A stretch of 64,000 bases of DNA, taken from the NCBI GenBank assembly GCA_964549995.1, contig CAZJXF010000001.1, positions 1-64,000 on the forward strand. The letters are read 5' to 3'. Positions 1 through 7,755 of this stretch are shown one piece after another. The DNA is from Desulfatirhabdium sp964549995 (GTDB taxonomy: Bacteria; Desulfobacterota; Desulfobacteria; Desulfobacterales; Desulfatirhabdiaceae). Position numbers and translations under genes: made by a program. Under the pieces are notes generated by a model that was given only the letters and a program-made list of their open reading frames with translations, was not told the origin of the DNA and made no database searches. The first letter of the stretch is position 1. Every line of letters begins with the position of its first letter.

Positions 1-93
1 TTCCGCTGCAGCATCAAAAGGCGTACCCGCCCCCATGCTCAGGCCCGGAAATACCACACAATCGGAGATACAGCGACTTTATGCGAGTCCATC
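1..93. mobile_element. Right end of a family-B MITE-like element, cut by the window edge
   Basis: The first 93 bases match the right-hand third of the elements at 33651-33964 and 59581-59724: the segment with 'cgtacccgcccccatgctca' (14-33 onward) and the terminal repeat form cgactttatgcgagtccatc. The element ends 6 nt beyond the pheT stop codon (100-102). The left part lies outside the window. Confidence 0.75.
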
Positions 94-99
94 AACGAA

Positions 100-2520
100 T
101 CAACGGTCTGCAGGCAGGGTGGCGGCGAACTGCGGCATCAGTCGTCCGCAAATGTCCTGGTGCAGTCGGGTCACCGTTTCATCGGCTAAAGTGGATTGAT
201 CCGAGCGGTAAACGATTCGCAGCGACACGCTCTTTTTCCCTTCGGGAAGGGGAGCGCCTTCATATACGGCAAAAATAGAGACATCTTCGACGAGCGGCTC
301 CTGCATGGCGTAAACGGCATCGACCATCTCCATGGCAGCCTGCTCTTTATCCACGATCAGGGTGGTGTCGCGGCTAACCGATGGGAATTTGGGCAACGGA
401 ACGGCTGTGGCCTGGGGCGGTTCGAGGTGTTGCAGTGCCTGAACGTTCAGCTCGAAGACATAGCCAGTCTGTTTGAGATCGAAGGCATCGAGGACCTTCG
501 GATGAAGTTCCCCCACGCATCCGACAACTGTTGAACCGATGCGGATCTGGGCCGAGGCCCCACGTCTCAGGTATGGGAATCGGGCGGGATCTCCCTTCTC
601 GAAGATGGGTTTCCAACCCATGCTTTCCAGGAGCGCTTCCACGACCCCCTTCATGTCGTAAAAGTCGCATTCGCTCTCGGAGGCATACCACCGCGGTCCG
701 CCGTATCGGCTTCCCGTCCATAGGGCCGCCATCATTTCGCGTTCTTCGGGAAGTTTTTCGGATGGCCTATCGAGGAAGACGTTGCCGATTTCGAAAAGCC
801 GCAGGTGCCGCTGCTGCTGAAACAGGTTTCGCTGCATGGCGCCGAGAAGCCCTGGGAGCAGGGATGTACGCATCACGGCTTGGTCTTCCGAAAGGGGATT
901 TCGTACAGCGACTGTTTGCCGGCGTTCGTCCCCCTCGGGAATCATCAGCTGGTCGCAGGCTTTTGCAGCAATGAAGCTGTAGTGAATGGCCTCGTAAAAT
1001 CCGAGGCCGACCATCCGGTTGCGCAGCGTTTCCCGCAACTTTTGGGAAAACGGAATGGGGGCCGGTGGGATGTGAATATCGGGTAAGGTGACGGGGATGG
1101 TGTTGTAGCCGTGCATCCGGGCGATTTCTTCCATCAAATCGACGGGCCTGGAAACATCCACCCGATGGCTCGGTACGGTCACCCGCCAGCTTCCGGAGGC
1201 GAGGGGCTCGCAACGGAATTCGAGCCGTTCGAGAATATCGGGCATTGCGGCATCGGGAATGTCGCATCCCAGAAAGGTGCGCGTAGCTTCCGCCGACAGG
1301 GTGATCTGAACGGGAACATGGGGTTTGGGATAGGCGTCGATGATCCCGCCGATGACTTTGCCACCGCACACCTCGGCAATGAGCGCCGTAGCCCGCATCA
1401 GTGTCGGGACAATACCTTCCGGATCCACGCCGCGTTCGAAGCGGTGGGAAGCTTCCGTCTTGAGTCCCAATTTCCGGGAAGTCCTGCGGATCGATGTCGC
1501 ATCGAACCAGGCGCTTTCGAGCAACACCCTTCGGGTGGACGGCTCGATTTCAGAATTCATCCCTCCCATCACGCCGGCGATGGCCACGGGTTTTTCACCG
1601 TCACAGATCATCAGCATGTCGGAATCGAGCACCCGTTCCTTGTGATCGAGCGTCACGAAGGTCTCCTGATCGAGGGCGGTCCGAACGACAATCCGGTTCT
1701 GGGCCAGCCGATCGAAATCGAAGGCATGCAGCGGTTGACCCGTTTCCATCATGACGTAATTGGTGATATCGACGACGTTGTTGATGGGCCTCTGACCGAT
1801 GGAAATCAGTCTATCCTGAAGCCAGAAAGGAGATGGGCCGACGGTGATGTCGACGATGACAGATGCGGCATACCGGCGGCACGCATCCGGTGCCTGGATG
1901 GTGATGGAAGTGATTTTCTCGATGTCGCCGGTCGTATCGGGGATGCGGGCATCGGGACGTTTCCACCCGGTTTTCTGAAGAGCGGCGATTTCTCGGGCCA
2001 CCCCGATCATACCGAGACAATCGGCTCGATTGGGAGTCAGACCGAGTTCGAATACGGGATCCGAATAGTTCCCGAAGGATTTCAGGCATTGGCCTTCTTT
2101 GGCCGTTATCGGAAGAACCATCAGACGGCTTGCGTCTTCCCCAAGACCCAGCTCAGCCTCGCTGCAGAGCATTCCTTCCGAAGGTACCCCCCGGATGGTC
2201 GAGGCGGTGATCGTCAGACCGGAAGGCAGAACGGTTCCAGCCTCGGCGACCGGATAGGCTTCTCCGATGCGAACGTTGGGGGCGCCGCAGACGATGGACA
2301 GCTTTCGGTCTCCGACGTCCACCAGGCAGCGTTTCAAATGGGATGCATGCGGATGGGGTTCGATGTCAAGGACGCGGCCGATCCGCACATGTTCCAGATA
2401 GGCGTAGCGGTCCTCGATGGTTTCCACCTCGATGCCGGACAGCGTCAGGGCATCGGCGAGGCGGGCCGTATCCATTTGGATGGAAACGTAATCGTTCAAC
2501 CAGGATAAAGCGACTTTCAT
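100..2520 (-). CDS. pheT: Phenylalanyl-tRNA synthetase beta subunit
   Basis: This is the large subunit of the cytosolic (alpha-beta)2 enzyme that charges tRNA-Phe with phenylalanine. The 806-residue length is normal for the bacterial protein. The order of domains fits the family: an OB-fold tRNA-binding (EMAP-like) domain around residues 40-150 with the 'CGAPNV' motif, the B3/4 editing domain, the B5 domain, a catalytic-like core, and a C-terminal anticodon-binding FDX-ACB domain starting near 'FPSVSRDTTLIVD'. It follows pheS by about 70 nt on the same strand, the usual pheS-pheT order, so the two are probably co-transcribed. The ATG at 2520 starts the conserved 'MKVALSWLNDYV' motif. A repeat element ends only 6 nt past its stop codon. 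Confidence 0.97.
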   Translation of the reverse strand: MKVALSWLNDYVSIQMDTARLADALTLSGIEVETIEDRYAYLEHVRIGRVLDIEPHPHASHLKRCLVDVGDRKLSIVCGAPNVRIGEAYPVAEAGTVLPSGLTITASTIRGVPSEGMLCSEAELGLGEDASRLMVLPITAKEGQCLKSFGNYSDPVFELGLTPNRADCLGMIGVAREIAALQKTGWKRPDARIPDTTGDIEKITSITIQAPDACRRYAASVIVDITVGPSPFWLQDRLISIGQRPINNVVDITNYVMMETGQPLHAFDFDRLAQNRIVVRTALDQETFVTLDHKERVLDSDMLMICDGEKPVAIAGVMGGMNSEIEPSTRRVLLESAWFDATSIRRTSRKLGLKTEASHRFERGVDPEGIVPTLMRATALIAEVCGGKVIGGIIDAYPKPHVPVQITLSAEATRTFLGCDIPDAAMPDILERLEFRCEPLASGSWRVTVPSHRVDVSRPVDLMEEIARMHGYNTIPVTLPDIHIPPAPIPFSQKLRETLRNRMVGLGFYEAIHYSFIAAKACDQLMIPEGDERRQTVAVRNPLSEDQAVMRTSLLPGLLGAMQRNLFQQQRHLRLFEIGNVFLDRPSEKLPEEREMMAALWTGSRYGGPRWYASESECDFYDMKGVVEALLESMGWKPIFEKGDPARFPYLRRGASAQIRIGSTVVGCVGELHPKVLDAFDLKQTGYVFELNVQALQHLEPPQATAVPLPKFPSVSRDTTLIVDKEQAAMEMVDAVYAMQEPLVEDVSIFAVYEGAPLPEGKKSVSLRIVYRSDQSTLADETVTRLHQDICGRLMPQFAATLPADR

Positions 2521-2590
2521 GATGGATGACGGACCTCAACGGACAAGGGTTGGAGGGGAAGCGCGAAAGTTTTCCTCGGTTCCTTCTGTA

Positions 2591-3610
2591 TCAGGACGCG
2601 AATCGCAAGGGGTGTAAAAATCGGACATTGTTTTCGAAAAATTTTCGGATGTCGTCAATGCCGTATTTCAACATGGCGATTCGTTCGATTCCCATGCCGA
2701 AGGCAAAACCAGTGATGGATGCGGAATCGTATCCGACATTTTCGAGAACGGCCGGATGAACCATCCCGGAGCCCAAGACCTCGAGCCATCCGGTTTGCGA
2801 GCACACTCTGCAGCCTTTACCTCGGCACATGACACACTGGATGTCGACTTCCGCACTGGGTTCCGTAAACGGAAAAAAGCTGGGTCGGAATCGAAGCGCC
2901 GTATCCGTGTCGAACATTTGGTGGACGAAGGCGGTGAGCGTTCCCTTCAGATCGCTAAAGGTGATGGTTGGCCCAACGACGAGCCCCTCAATTTGATGAA
3001 ACATCGGGGTATGGGTGATGTCGGAATCGCATCGGTACACTTTGCCGGGTGCGATGATTTTGAGCGGGGGTTGGTGAGCTTCCATGTAACGCACCTGAAT
3101 CGGCGAAGTATGGGTGCGCAGTACGACATCCTCGGAAATGTAAAAGGTGTCCTGCATGTCCCGGGCCGGGTGGTGCTTGGGAATGTTGAGGGCCTCGAAA
3201 TTGTAGTGATCCAGTTCAATTTCGGGGCCTTCCGCAATATGAAATCCCATTCGCGTGAAGATGTCGCAGATGGTGCGGATCGTCTGGGTGAGGGGATGCA
3301 ACCCGCCGATTGCCGGTTTTCGGCCTGGAAGCGAAATGTCGATCCCGGCTTCCTGCTCTTCCTGAAGGCTTGCGATCCGTTCTTCTGCACGCCGGATGGC
3401 TTCTTCGATGCCCGCCTTGACCTCGTTGGCGCGCTGACCGGCTGCGGGGCGCATTCCCGGAGGCAGGGAACGCAGCGAACGCAAAAAGGCCGTGACGACA
3501 CCTTTTCGGCCAAGATACTGGATCGACAGCTGCTTTACCGTTTCCGAATTGTCTGCGGCGGAAATGGCGGCAATGGCTTCCTGATAAATGGATTCAATAT
3601 CGGTTTCCAC
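2591..3610 (-). CDS. pheS: Phenylalanyl-tRNA synthetase alpha subunit
   Basis: This is the catalytic class II synthetase subunit that partners PheT. It has an N-terminal coiled-coil region, then the catalytic core with class II motifs, including 'FHQIEGLVV' (motif 2 region) and 'GFAFGMGIERIAMLKYGI' (motif 3) near the C terminus. I chose the GTG at 3610 (V-E-T-D-I-E), which gives 339 residues and puts 31 residues before 'YLGRKG', exactly as in the E. coli protein. The frame stays open to an ATG at 3706, which would add 32 residues that do not look like the family. Neither start has a strong Shine-Dalgarno sequence. It lies downstream of infC-rpmI-rplT, the common bacterial operon order. Confidence 0.95.
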   Translation of the reverse strand: METDIESIYQEAIAAISAADNSETVKQLSIQYLGRKGVVTAFLRSLRSLPPGMRPAAGQRANEVKAGIEEAIRRAEERIASLQEEQEAGIDISLPGRKPAIGGLHPLTQTIRTICDIFTRMGFHIAEGPEIELDHYNFEALNIPKHHPARDMQDTFYISEDVVLRTHTSPIQVRYMEAHQPPLKIIAPGKVYRCDSDITHTPMFHQIEGLVVGPTITFSDLKGTLTAFVHQMFDTDTALRFRPSFFPFTEPSAEVDIQCVMCRGKGCRVCSQTGWLEVLGSGMVHPAVLENVGYDSASITGFAFGMGIERIAMLKYGIDDIRKFFENNVRFLHPLRFAS

Positions 3611-3723
3611 TGGACGCAATCGGTATATGTGTGTGTTCGTGGCTTCGGCCGCCGCCCCCGGATTCGATGATGCGACCTGTCCTTCCCAGCCGATGCAGAA
3701 ATGCACAACGATGATCTACGCCG

Positions 3724-3764
3724 AACCCCGTAGGGGCATCTCGGTGAGTCGCTCCTACGGGGTT
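3724..3764. terminator. REP-like hairpin between rplT and pheS
   Basis: The stem aaccccgtagg / cctacggggtt is perfect over 11 bp, with further pairing inside. It belongs to the 'gtaggggc' palindrome family seen at 41044, 55871, 59334 and 63741. On the minus strand it lies in the leader of pheS, so it could act as a partial terminator or attenuator for pheST. No leader peptide rich in Phe codons was recognised. Confidence 0.45.
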
Positions 3765-3866
3765 TTCGCGCTTTCGCCCTATTCACATCGCATGGTTGGG
3801 ATAGCCGTGGGAACGGCATTCACAGCGGCAACGGATCGGCTGTTTTTCGACAGGATGACTTGCCGG

Positions 3867-4211
3867 TTATGCCTTGGCAGCTTGGGCGATCTGGGCAAAA
3901 CCGTTCGGGTCGAAAATGGCGAGTTCGGCCAAGACTTTTCGGTCAAGAGCGATCCCCTGTTTCTTGAGGCCGCTGACGAACCGGCTGTAGGAAAGGGCAT
4001 GCGGACGAACGGCTGCGTTGATGCGGGCGATCCAAAGCGAGCGGAACTCCCGTTTGCGAACCTTACGATCCCGATAGGCATAGTTGAGGGCGCGATCGAC
4101 CGTGTCTGCGGCCGTTCGGAACAATTTGCTGTGTCCGCCGCGGAATCCTTTAGCAAGCTTCAGTACTTTCTTTCTACGATGTCGGGCTTTGAACCCTCTT
4201 TTGACGCGCAT
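3867..4211 (-). CDS. rplT: 50S ribosomal protein L20
   Basis: L20 binds 23S rRNA early in large-subunit assembly. The 114-residue product begins 'MRVKRGFKARHRRKKVLK' and contains 'FRGGHSKLFRTA' and 'WIARINAA', all diagnostic of L20. The start at 4211 is preceded by GAGGTG. In most bacteria rplT follows rpmI directly, but here 233 nt separate them, most of it a repeat element (4294-4447). Co-transcription from the infC promoter is still expected. Confidence 0.98.
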   Translation of the reverse strand: MRVKRGFKARHRRKKVLKLAKGFRGGHSKLFRTAADTVDRALNYAYRDRKVRKREFRSLWIARINAAVRPHALSYSRFVSGLKKQGIALDRKVLAELAIFDPNGFAQIAQAAKA

Positions 4212-4293
4212 GGTGCACCTCGAAACAACATTCGGTTGACGGTTGTGGAGCCGCAGCTGATGATGGCTGGCGGCGTCCCACGATATTCAGGGT

Positions 4294-4447
4294 TGTCGGC
4301 TTCACAAAAAGGCCGGATGCTGTGTCGTGCTGCATCCCTCGTCGTTGCGGCGTACGTCTAAGTACGCCTCACACACGGGATTTGCACTTCTTGCCTGCGG
4401 CCTTTTTTCGAAGCCGTCTATAGGATCGACTTTTTGCGAGCCCATCA
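4294..4447. mobile_element. Family-A MITE-like element inserted between rpmI and rplT
   Basis: This element of about 154 bp has near-identical copies at 6747-6899 (inverted), 46541-46692 and 55948-56104. An inner inverted repeat, consensus GACGRCTTCGCAAAAAGGCC, bounds a core with 'gcggcgtacgtctaagtacg'. A second terminal repeat (cgactttttgcgagcccatc) closes the right side. No ORF inside looks like a transposase. Its last bases supply the stop codon of rpmI (TGA, 4447-4445 on the minus strand). Confidence 0.85.
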
Positions 4448-4642
4448 AATGTAAGGCAGCAACAGTTTTAACTCGCGATTGTTGGCCTTGTCCAGAACGG
4501 GGCTCTGCCTTAGGGCACGCTTCCGTTTGCGGCTTTTGGTGGTCAGAATGTGGCTGCCGAAAGACTTGTGATAGACGAATTTCCCGCTTCCGGTTCGTTT
4601 GAAACGCTTGGCTGCCGAACGGTTTGTCTTGATTTTGGGCAT
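4445..4642 (-). CDS. rpmI: 50S ribosomal protein L35
   Basis: L35 is a small basic protein of the large ribosomal subunit. The 65-residue product starts 'MPKIKTNRSAAKRFK' and has 'SFGSHILTTKSRKRKRALR', typical of L35. I chose the ATG at 4642 because a strong AAGGAGG lies just upstream; the longer open frame to 4843 is not supported. It is the second gene of the infC operon. The stop codon lies inside the terminal repeat of the family-A element, so the insertion sits exactly at the end of the reading frame. The last residues 'LLLPYI' look native. Confidence 0.97.
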   Translation of the reverse strand: MPKIKTNRSAAKRFKRTGSGKFVYHKSFGSHILTTKSRKRKRALRQSPVLDKANNRELKLLLPYI

Positions 4643-4856
4643 GAGAACCTCCTTCAAAAAAAGATATGGCGCAAGGCAAACCCATCCTGCGCCACAACAT
4701 CCGATACACAACAAAAAAGAATCAGGCCGAATAGGCGTACATCCAACCGCTACCTTGAAATGTAATCTACGAGGCGATTTTTCGTGGTTTGATGACGGTG
4801 ATCCTATCTTTACGGCGGGCAGATGACAGCAACCCAGGCTCAACTGGATGCAGGCT

Positions 4857-5393
4857 TCATTTCGGAGCGAGGATCATCACCATCGTGCGGCCTTCGAATT
4901 TGGGCTTCTGCTCTACTGTGGCAACCGACTCCGTTCCCAGCAGAATCTTGTCCAGCAACTCCTGCGCCGCTTGGGTCAGAGTGATTTCCCGACCCCGAAA
5001 CATGACAGTGACTTTCACCTTGTCCTTATCGACAAGAAAACGCTTGATATGGTCGATTTTGGTTTGAAGGTCGTGGTCTCCGGTTTTGGGGCGGATCTTG
5101 ATTTCCTTGACCTGGAAAGTACTTTGTTTCTTTTTCGCTTCCTGCTTTTTCTTGGTCTGCTCGTATTTGTACTTCCCATAATCCATGATCTTGCAGACCG
5201 GCGGATTGGCTGTCGGCGAAATTTCTACCAGATCGAGACCGGCTTCTCCTGCCGCAGCAAGCGCTTTGTAGAGCGGCACAATTCCACTTTGTTTGCCTTC
5301 GGCATCGATCAGCCGAACTTCCTTGGCCTTGATTTCCCGGTTGACATTGACCTTGTCGGACTTGACCGGTCGCTGCTGAATCCTGTTGTCTAT
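4857..5393 (-). CDS. infC: Translation initiation factor IF-3, probable AUA start
   Basis: IF-3 binds the 30S subunit, keeps the subunits apart and checks start-codon pairing. The product shows 'VNVNREIKAKEVRLID' at the N domain, 'ANPPVCKIMDYGKYKYEQ' before the linker helix, and the C domain with 'MFRGREIT'. I place the start at an ATA codon (5393-5391), preceded by CCAGGAGGTGCAGGC, which puts AGGAGG 7 nt upstream. This gives 178 residues, close to E. coli IF-3 (180). A GTG seven codons upstream (5414) has no Shine-Dalgarno sequence and would place the AGGAGG inside the gene. Rare AUN start codons on infC are a known device for autoregulation by IF-3. Confidence 0.93.
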   Translation of the reverse strand: MDNRIQQRPVKSDKVNVNREIKAKEVRLIDAEGKQSGIVPLYKALAAAGEAGLDLVEISPTANPPVCKIMDYGKYKYEQTKKKQEAKKKQSTFQVKEIKIRPKTGDHDLQTKIDHIKRFLVDKDKVKVTVMFRGREITLTQAAQELLDKILLGTESVATVEQKPKFEGRTMVMILAPK

Positions 5394-5477
5394 GCCTGCA
5401 CCTCCTGGTTTCACACCGTTGATGAATCCTATGACCCGCCTATGGAACGGGTTTACGGAAATCCAAAAATGTTCCTA

Positions 5478-5492
5478 CCTCTTTTGAAGAGG
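5478..5492. other. Small hairpin in the infC leader
   Basis: The inverted repeat cctctt-ttg-aagagg lies in the predicted leader between the infC promoter and its start codon. Its role is unknown; a translational control structure is possible. Confidence 0.3.
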
Positions 5493-5508
5493 AGGTCGAT
5501 GCGGCGGT

Positions 5509-5537
5509 TTTATAGCCTGAACAATTCGAAATTGCAA
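5509..5537 (-). promoter_or_regulatory. Sigma70-type promoter for the infC operon
   Basis: Read on the minus strand, TTGCAA (5537-5532), a 17-nt spacer and TATAAA (5514-5509) form a good promoter. The predicted transcript starts near 5502, giving a leader of about 110 nt before the infC start. Confidence 0.6.
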
Positions 5538-5586
5538 GCGGAATATCCTGCCCTTCTGGAATACCGCTTGATTTATAAGATGTAAT

Positions 5587-5607
5587 TGCCTACCATAGAG
5601 GTAGGCA
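5587..5607. other. Perfect 8-5-8 inverted repeat between infC and the lipoprotein gene
   Basis: TGCCTACC-atag a-GGTAGGCA sits between the two divergent genes, about 50 nt before the lipoprotein start. It could be an operator or the hairpin of a short leader. I see no family match. Confidence 0.35.
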
Positions 5608-5659
5608 TCAGATGGAGCATTTCCATCGAAAACCCAACCCAAACGAGGAGGAGAACGCT

Positions 5660-5872
5660 ATGAAGAAATGGATCATGATCGGTATGATGGGGCTTTTTCT
5701 GGCAGGATGTGGCACCGCTGCAAAGGAAAGTGAATTCTGGCAGCATGATTCGGTTTATCGCAGCGGAGATCATCTGAAATACAGCTGGGGCGGATACGTT
5801 CCGACGACCCCGGATGAAGTTCAGAAATCAGGCGAACAGAAATGGTGGGGAATTCCTGTCAGCGGAAAGTAA
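5660..5872 (+). CDS. Small lipoprotein of unknown function
   Basis: The 70-residue product has a signal peptide (MKKWIMIGMMGLFL) ending in a lipobox 'LAGC' with Cys17, so it should be lipid-anchored. The mature part is short, aromatic and hydrophilic ('HLKYSWGGYVPTTPDE') and resembles no family I can name. The ATG at 5660 follows gaggaggagaacgct, a strong ribosome-binding site. It is divergent from infC and is followed by a hairpin at 5886-5930, so it is probably monocistronic. The length and lipobox make a real gene very likely; the function is unknown. Confidence 0.8.
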   Translation: MKKWIMIGMMGLFLAGCGTAAKESEFWQHDSVYRSGDHLKYSWGGYVPTTPDEVQKSGEQKWWGIPVSGK

Positions 5873-5885
5873 TTCCAACCCCTTA

Positions 5886-5930
5886 TCGCCCGAAAAGAGG
5901 AAATTATCCTTGCCTCCCCTTTTCGGGCGA
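5886..5930. terminator. Hairpin after the lipoprotein gene
   Basis: A perfect 12-bp stem (tcgcccgaaaag / cttttcgggcga) closes a 21-nt loop, 13 nt past the lipoprotein stop. No clear T tract follows. The rest of the gap to 6200 (about 270 nt, pyrimidine-rich then AT-rich) shows nothing I can name. Confidence 0.55.
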
Positions 5931-6200
5931 ATACGTACCTGCCTTCCAGATCATTCCGAACGATTCACTTTCCTCCTCCTTCCTGCTTTAACACCTGCTG
6001 TGAGTCTTGGGCTCCTTTTACGTTCTTTCCTTGATGGAAAATTCGCTTTCGGGCATTTACAAAATTTTCAGGAACCATTACATTTGCAGCCGTGGACATA
6101 TTTTAATGTAGTGGCATGCTCTCCTACAGGGTATTTCGTAGTCGTATCGGATTCAGGTATGGCATTAACCGCTTCAACCCATCGCAGAAAGGAAACCCAC

Positions 6201-6677
6201 ATGAGTTTTGATTTCAACGCAGACGACATTTTTGAAATGGCTCAGCAAATCGAAAAGAACGGTGCCGCATTTTACGCAGCCGCTGCAACCTCCATTTCGG
6301 ATCCTACGGCCAAAGCCTTCCTCGAAAGGTTAAGCCAGATGGAGGTTTCCCATGAAAAGACGTTCGCCGACATGCGGAAGCAGCTCTCCGACAAGGAAAA
6401 AACCCCGACCACTTTCGATCCACAAGGCGAGGCCGCTCTGTATCTGAAAGCCCTCGCAGATACCAAGGTCTTTTTCGAAAAATCCATCGATACGACATCG
6501 ATGAAAGAAATCCTTAAGGCTGCCATCGAGGCGGAGAAGGATTCGATCGTTTTCTATCTGGGAATGAAGGAACTGGTGCCTGTCGGAATGGGGAAGAACC
6601 GGCTGGATGCCATCATCAAGGAAGAAATGGGGCACATTCGGCTGTTGGCCAAGGAGTTGACGGCCTTCAAAGCCTGA
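6201..6677 (+). CDS. Ferritin-like (rubrerythrin-type) diiron protein
   Basis: The 158-residue, all-helical protein has the ferritin-like four-helix pattern: Glu in 'EMAQQIEKNGAAFY', the E-x2-H unit in 'MEVSHEKTF', 'AAIEAEKDSIVFY' in the third helix and 'EEMGHIRLL' in the fourth. These are the expected diiron ligands of the rubrerythrin-like family. It lacks the C-terminal rubredoxin domain of true rubrerythrin. The probable role is peroxide reduction or iron handling in the cytoplasm, which fits the nearby hcp genes. The ATG at 6201 follows gaaaggaaaccc. It is followed by a repeat element, so it looks monocistronic. Confidence 0.88.
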   Translation: MSFDFNADDIFEMAQQIEKNGAAFYAAAATSISDPTAKAFLERLSQMEVSHEKTFADMRKQLSDKEKTPTTFDPQGEAALYLKALADTKVFFEKSIDTTSMKEILKAAIEAEKDSIVFYLGMKELVPVGMGKNRLDAIIKEEMGHIRLLAKELTAFKA

Positions 6678-6746
6678 TGATTCGATATCCATCCGACATC
6701 TCGGGGTTCCCGACACCGCGATGTCGGATGAAAATTCCTCATGTAT

Positions 6747-6899
6747 GATGGCCTCGCAAAAAGTCACTTCTATGGACGGCTTCGCAAAAAGGCCGCAGGC
6801 AAGGAGTGCAAATCCCGAGGAGTGAGGCGTACTTAGACGTACGCCGCAACGACGAGGGATGCAGCACGACACAGCATCCGGCCTTTTTGCGAAGTCGTC
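6747..6899. mobile_element. Family-A MITE-like element, inverted copy
   Basis: This is the reverse complement of the 4294-4447 type. It starts with GATGGCCTCGCAAAAAGTC, then the inner repeat GGACGGCTTCGCAAAAAGGC, the core with 'cgtacttagacgtacg', and ends with ggcctttttgcgaagtcgtc. It fills the gap between the convergent ferritin-like gene and hcpR. No coding capacity. Confidence 0.88.
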
Positions 6900-6907
6900 A
6901 TGTATGT

Positions 6908-7597
6908 TCAACCCCATCTCCCAGATATCACAACTTCTTCCAGCCCTGCAGGATTCAAGACCGTAATTTCGGGCCCCTGCACCCGGATATACCCTGCAGC
7001 GCTCAACCGGGAAAAGACCCGTGAAAGGGTCTCCGGGACCGTTCCAAGAATACCGGCAAGCTGCCCTTTCGATATCGTCAACCGAATGGTTCTGGACGGT
7101 GCCTGTTGATCGCGAAGCAACGTCAATAAATACGATGCGAGTCGTGCAGCCACATCCTTCAGCGCCAGGTTTTCGATCTTGTGGGTGAATTCCTTCAAAC
7201 GCAGACACAAGAGCCCGATCATGCCGAGGGCGATCGATGGATTTTTCGTGATGAGATCGATGAAGCGTTGTTTCGGAAAAAAGAGAAGTTTGGAAGGAAC
7301 CAGGGCGATGGCGGTTGCTGGAAAATTCGCGCCGATAAATACCGGAACCTCTCCGAACGGTTCTCCCGGCCCCAATATATGAAGGATATGTTCCTTTCCA
7401 TCCATCGATGACTTGTATACCTTGATTTTCCCGGAAAGAAGGACATAAAAACCGTTTGCTGGCTCTCCCTCTTCGAAAATCATTTGTTCCTTCTCGGTCG
7501 GTTGAACCGTTCCAATCGCACGCAGCGCTTCCAGTTGATCTTTCGACAGTCCGTTGAACAGAGGGGCCCGGGCCATGATATCGAGTACGGGTTCCAT
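6908..7597 (-). CDS. hcpR: Crp/Fnr-family regulator, HcpR-like
   Basis: The 229-residue product has a cyclic-nucleotide-binding-like sensor domain (about 15-125, with 'GFYVLLSGKIKVY' and 'GEPFGEVPVFIG'), a dimerisation helix, and a winged helix-turn-helix at about 177-200 ('KGQLAGILGTVPETLSRVF'). It lacks the N-terminal Cys cluster of Fnr. It is divergent from hcp with an Fnr-like palindrome between them, the arrangement known for HcpR, which controls hcp in Desulfobacterota in response to nitrosative stress. The palindrome lies 30 nt upstream of its own start, so autoregulation is likely. The assignment as HcpR rests mainly on context; the Crp/Fnr family is certain. Confidence 0.85.
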   Translation of the reverse strand: MEPVLDIMARAPLFNGLSKDQLEALRAIGTVQPTEKEQMIFEEGEPANGFYVLLSGKIKVYKSSMDGKEHILHILGPGEPFGEVPVFIGANFPATAIALVPSKLLFFPKQRFIDLITKNPSIALGMIGLLCLRLKEFTHKIENLALKDVAARLASYLLTLLRDQQAPSRTIRLTISKGQLAGILGTVPETLSRVFSRLSAAGYIRVQGPEITVLNPAGLEEVVISGRWG

Positions 7598-7626
7598 GAT
7601 GGTTCCATCTCCAAAAAAATGCTTTC

Positions 7627-7640
7627 TTGATCCAGGTCAA
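7627..7640. promoter_or_regulatory. Putative HcpR/Fnr-type operator
   Basis: TTGATCCAGGTCAA is an Fnr-like inverted repeat (TTGAT-N4-GTCAA) in the divergent hcpR-hcp gap. A -10-like TATAAC lies at 7663-7668; the implied start near 7675 would put the operator centre at about -41.5, the class II activator position. Confidence 0.6.
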
Positions 7641-7755
7641 GGAGCTGACGTTCAGGATCGGCTATAACCCCACCCAACAACGACGATCGGTTTCGGGATA
7701 TATCCCGGAACCCTGTTGGAATCAACCCCCGTACTTCAAAGAAAGGAGATCGACC

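Noticed and set aside
1111..2508. A 465-codon antisense frame opposite pheT
   Set aside because: It is the shadow of a highly conserved synthetase gene.
6148..6170. Possible sigma54 promoter upstream of the ferritin-like gene
   Set aside because: The tggcat box is two bases too close to the next GC, so the -24/-12 spacing is wrong.
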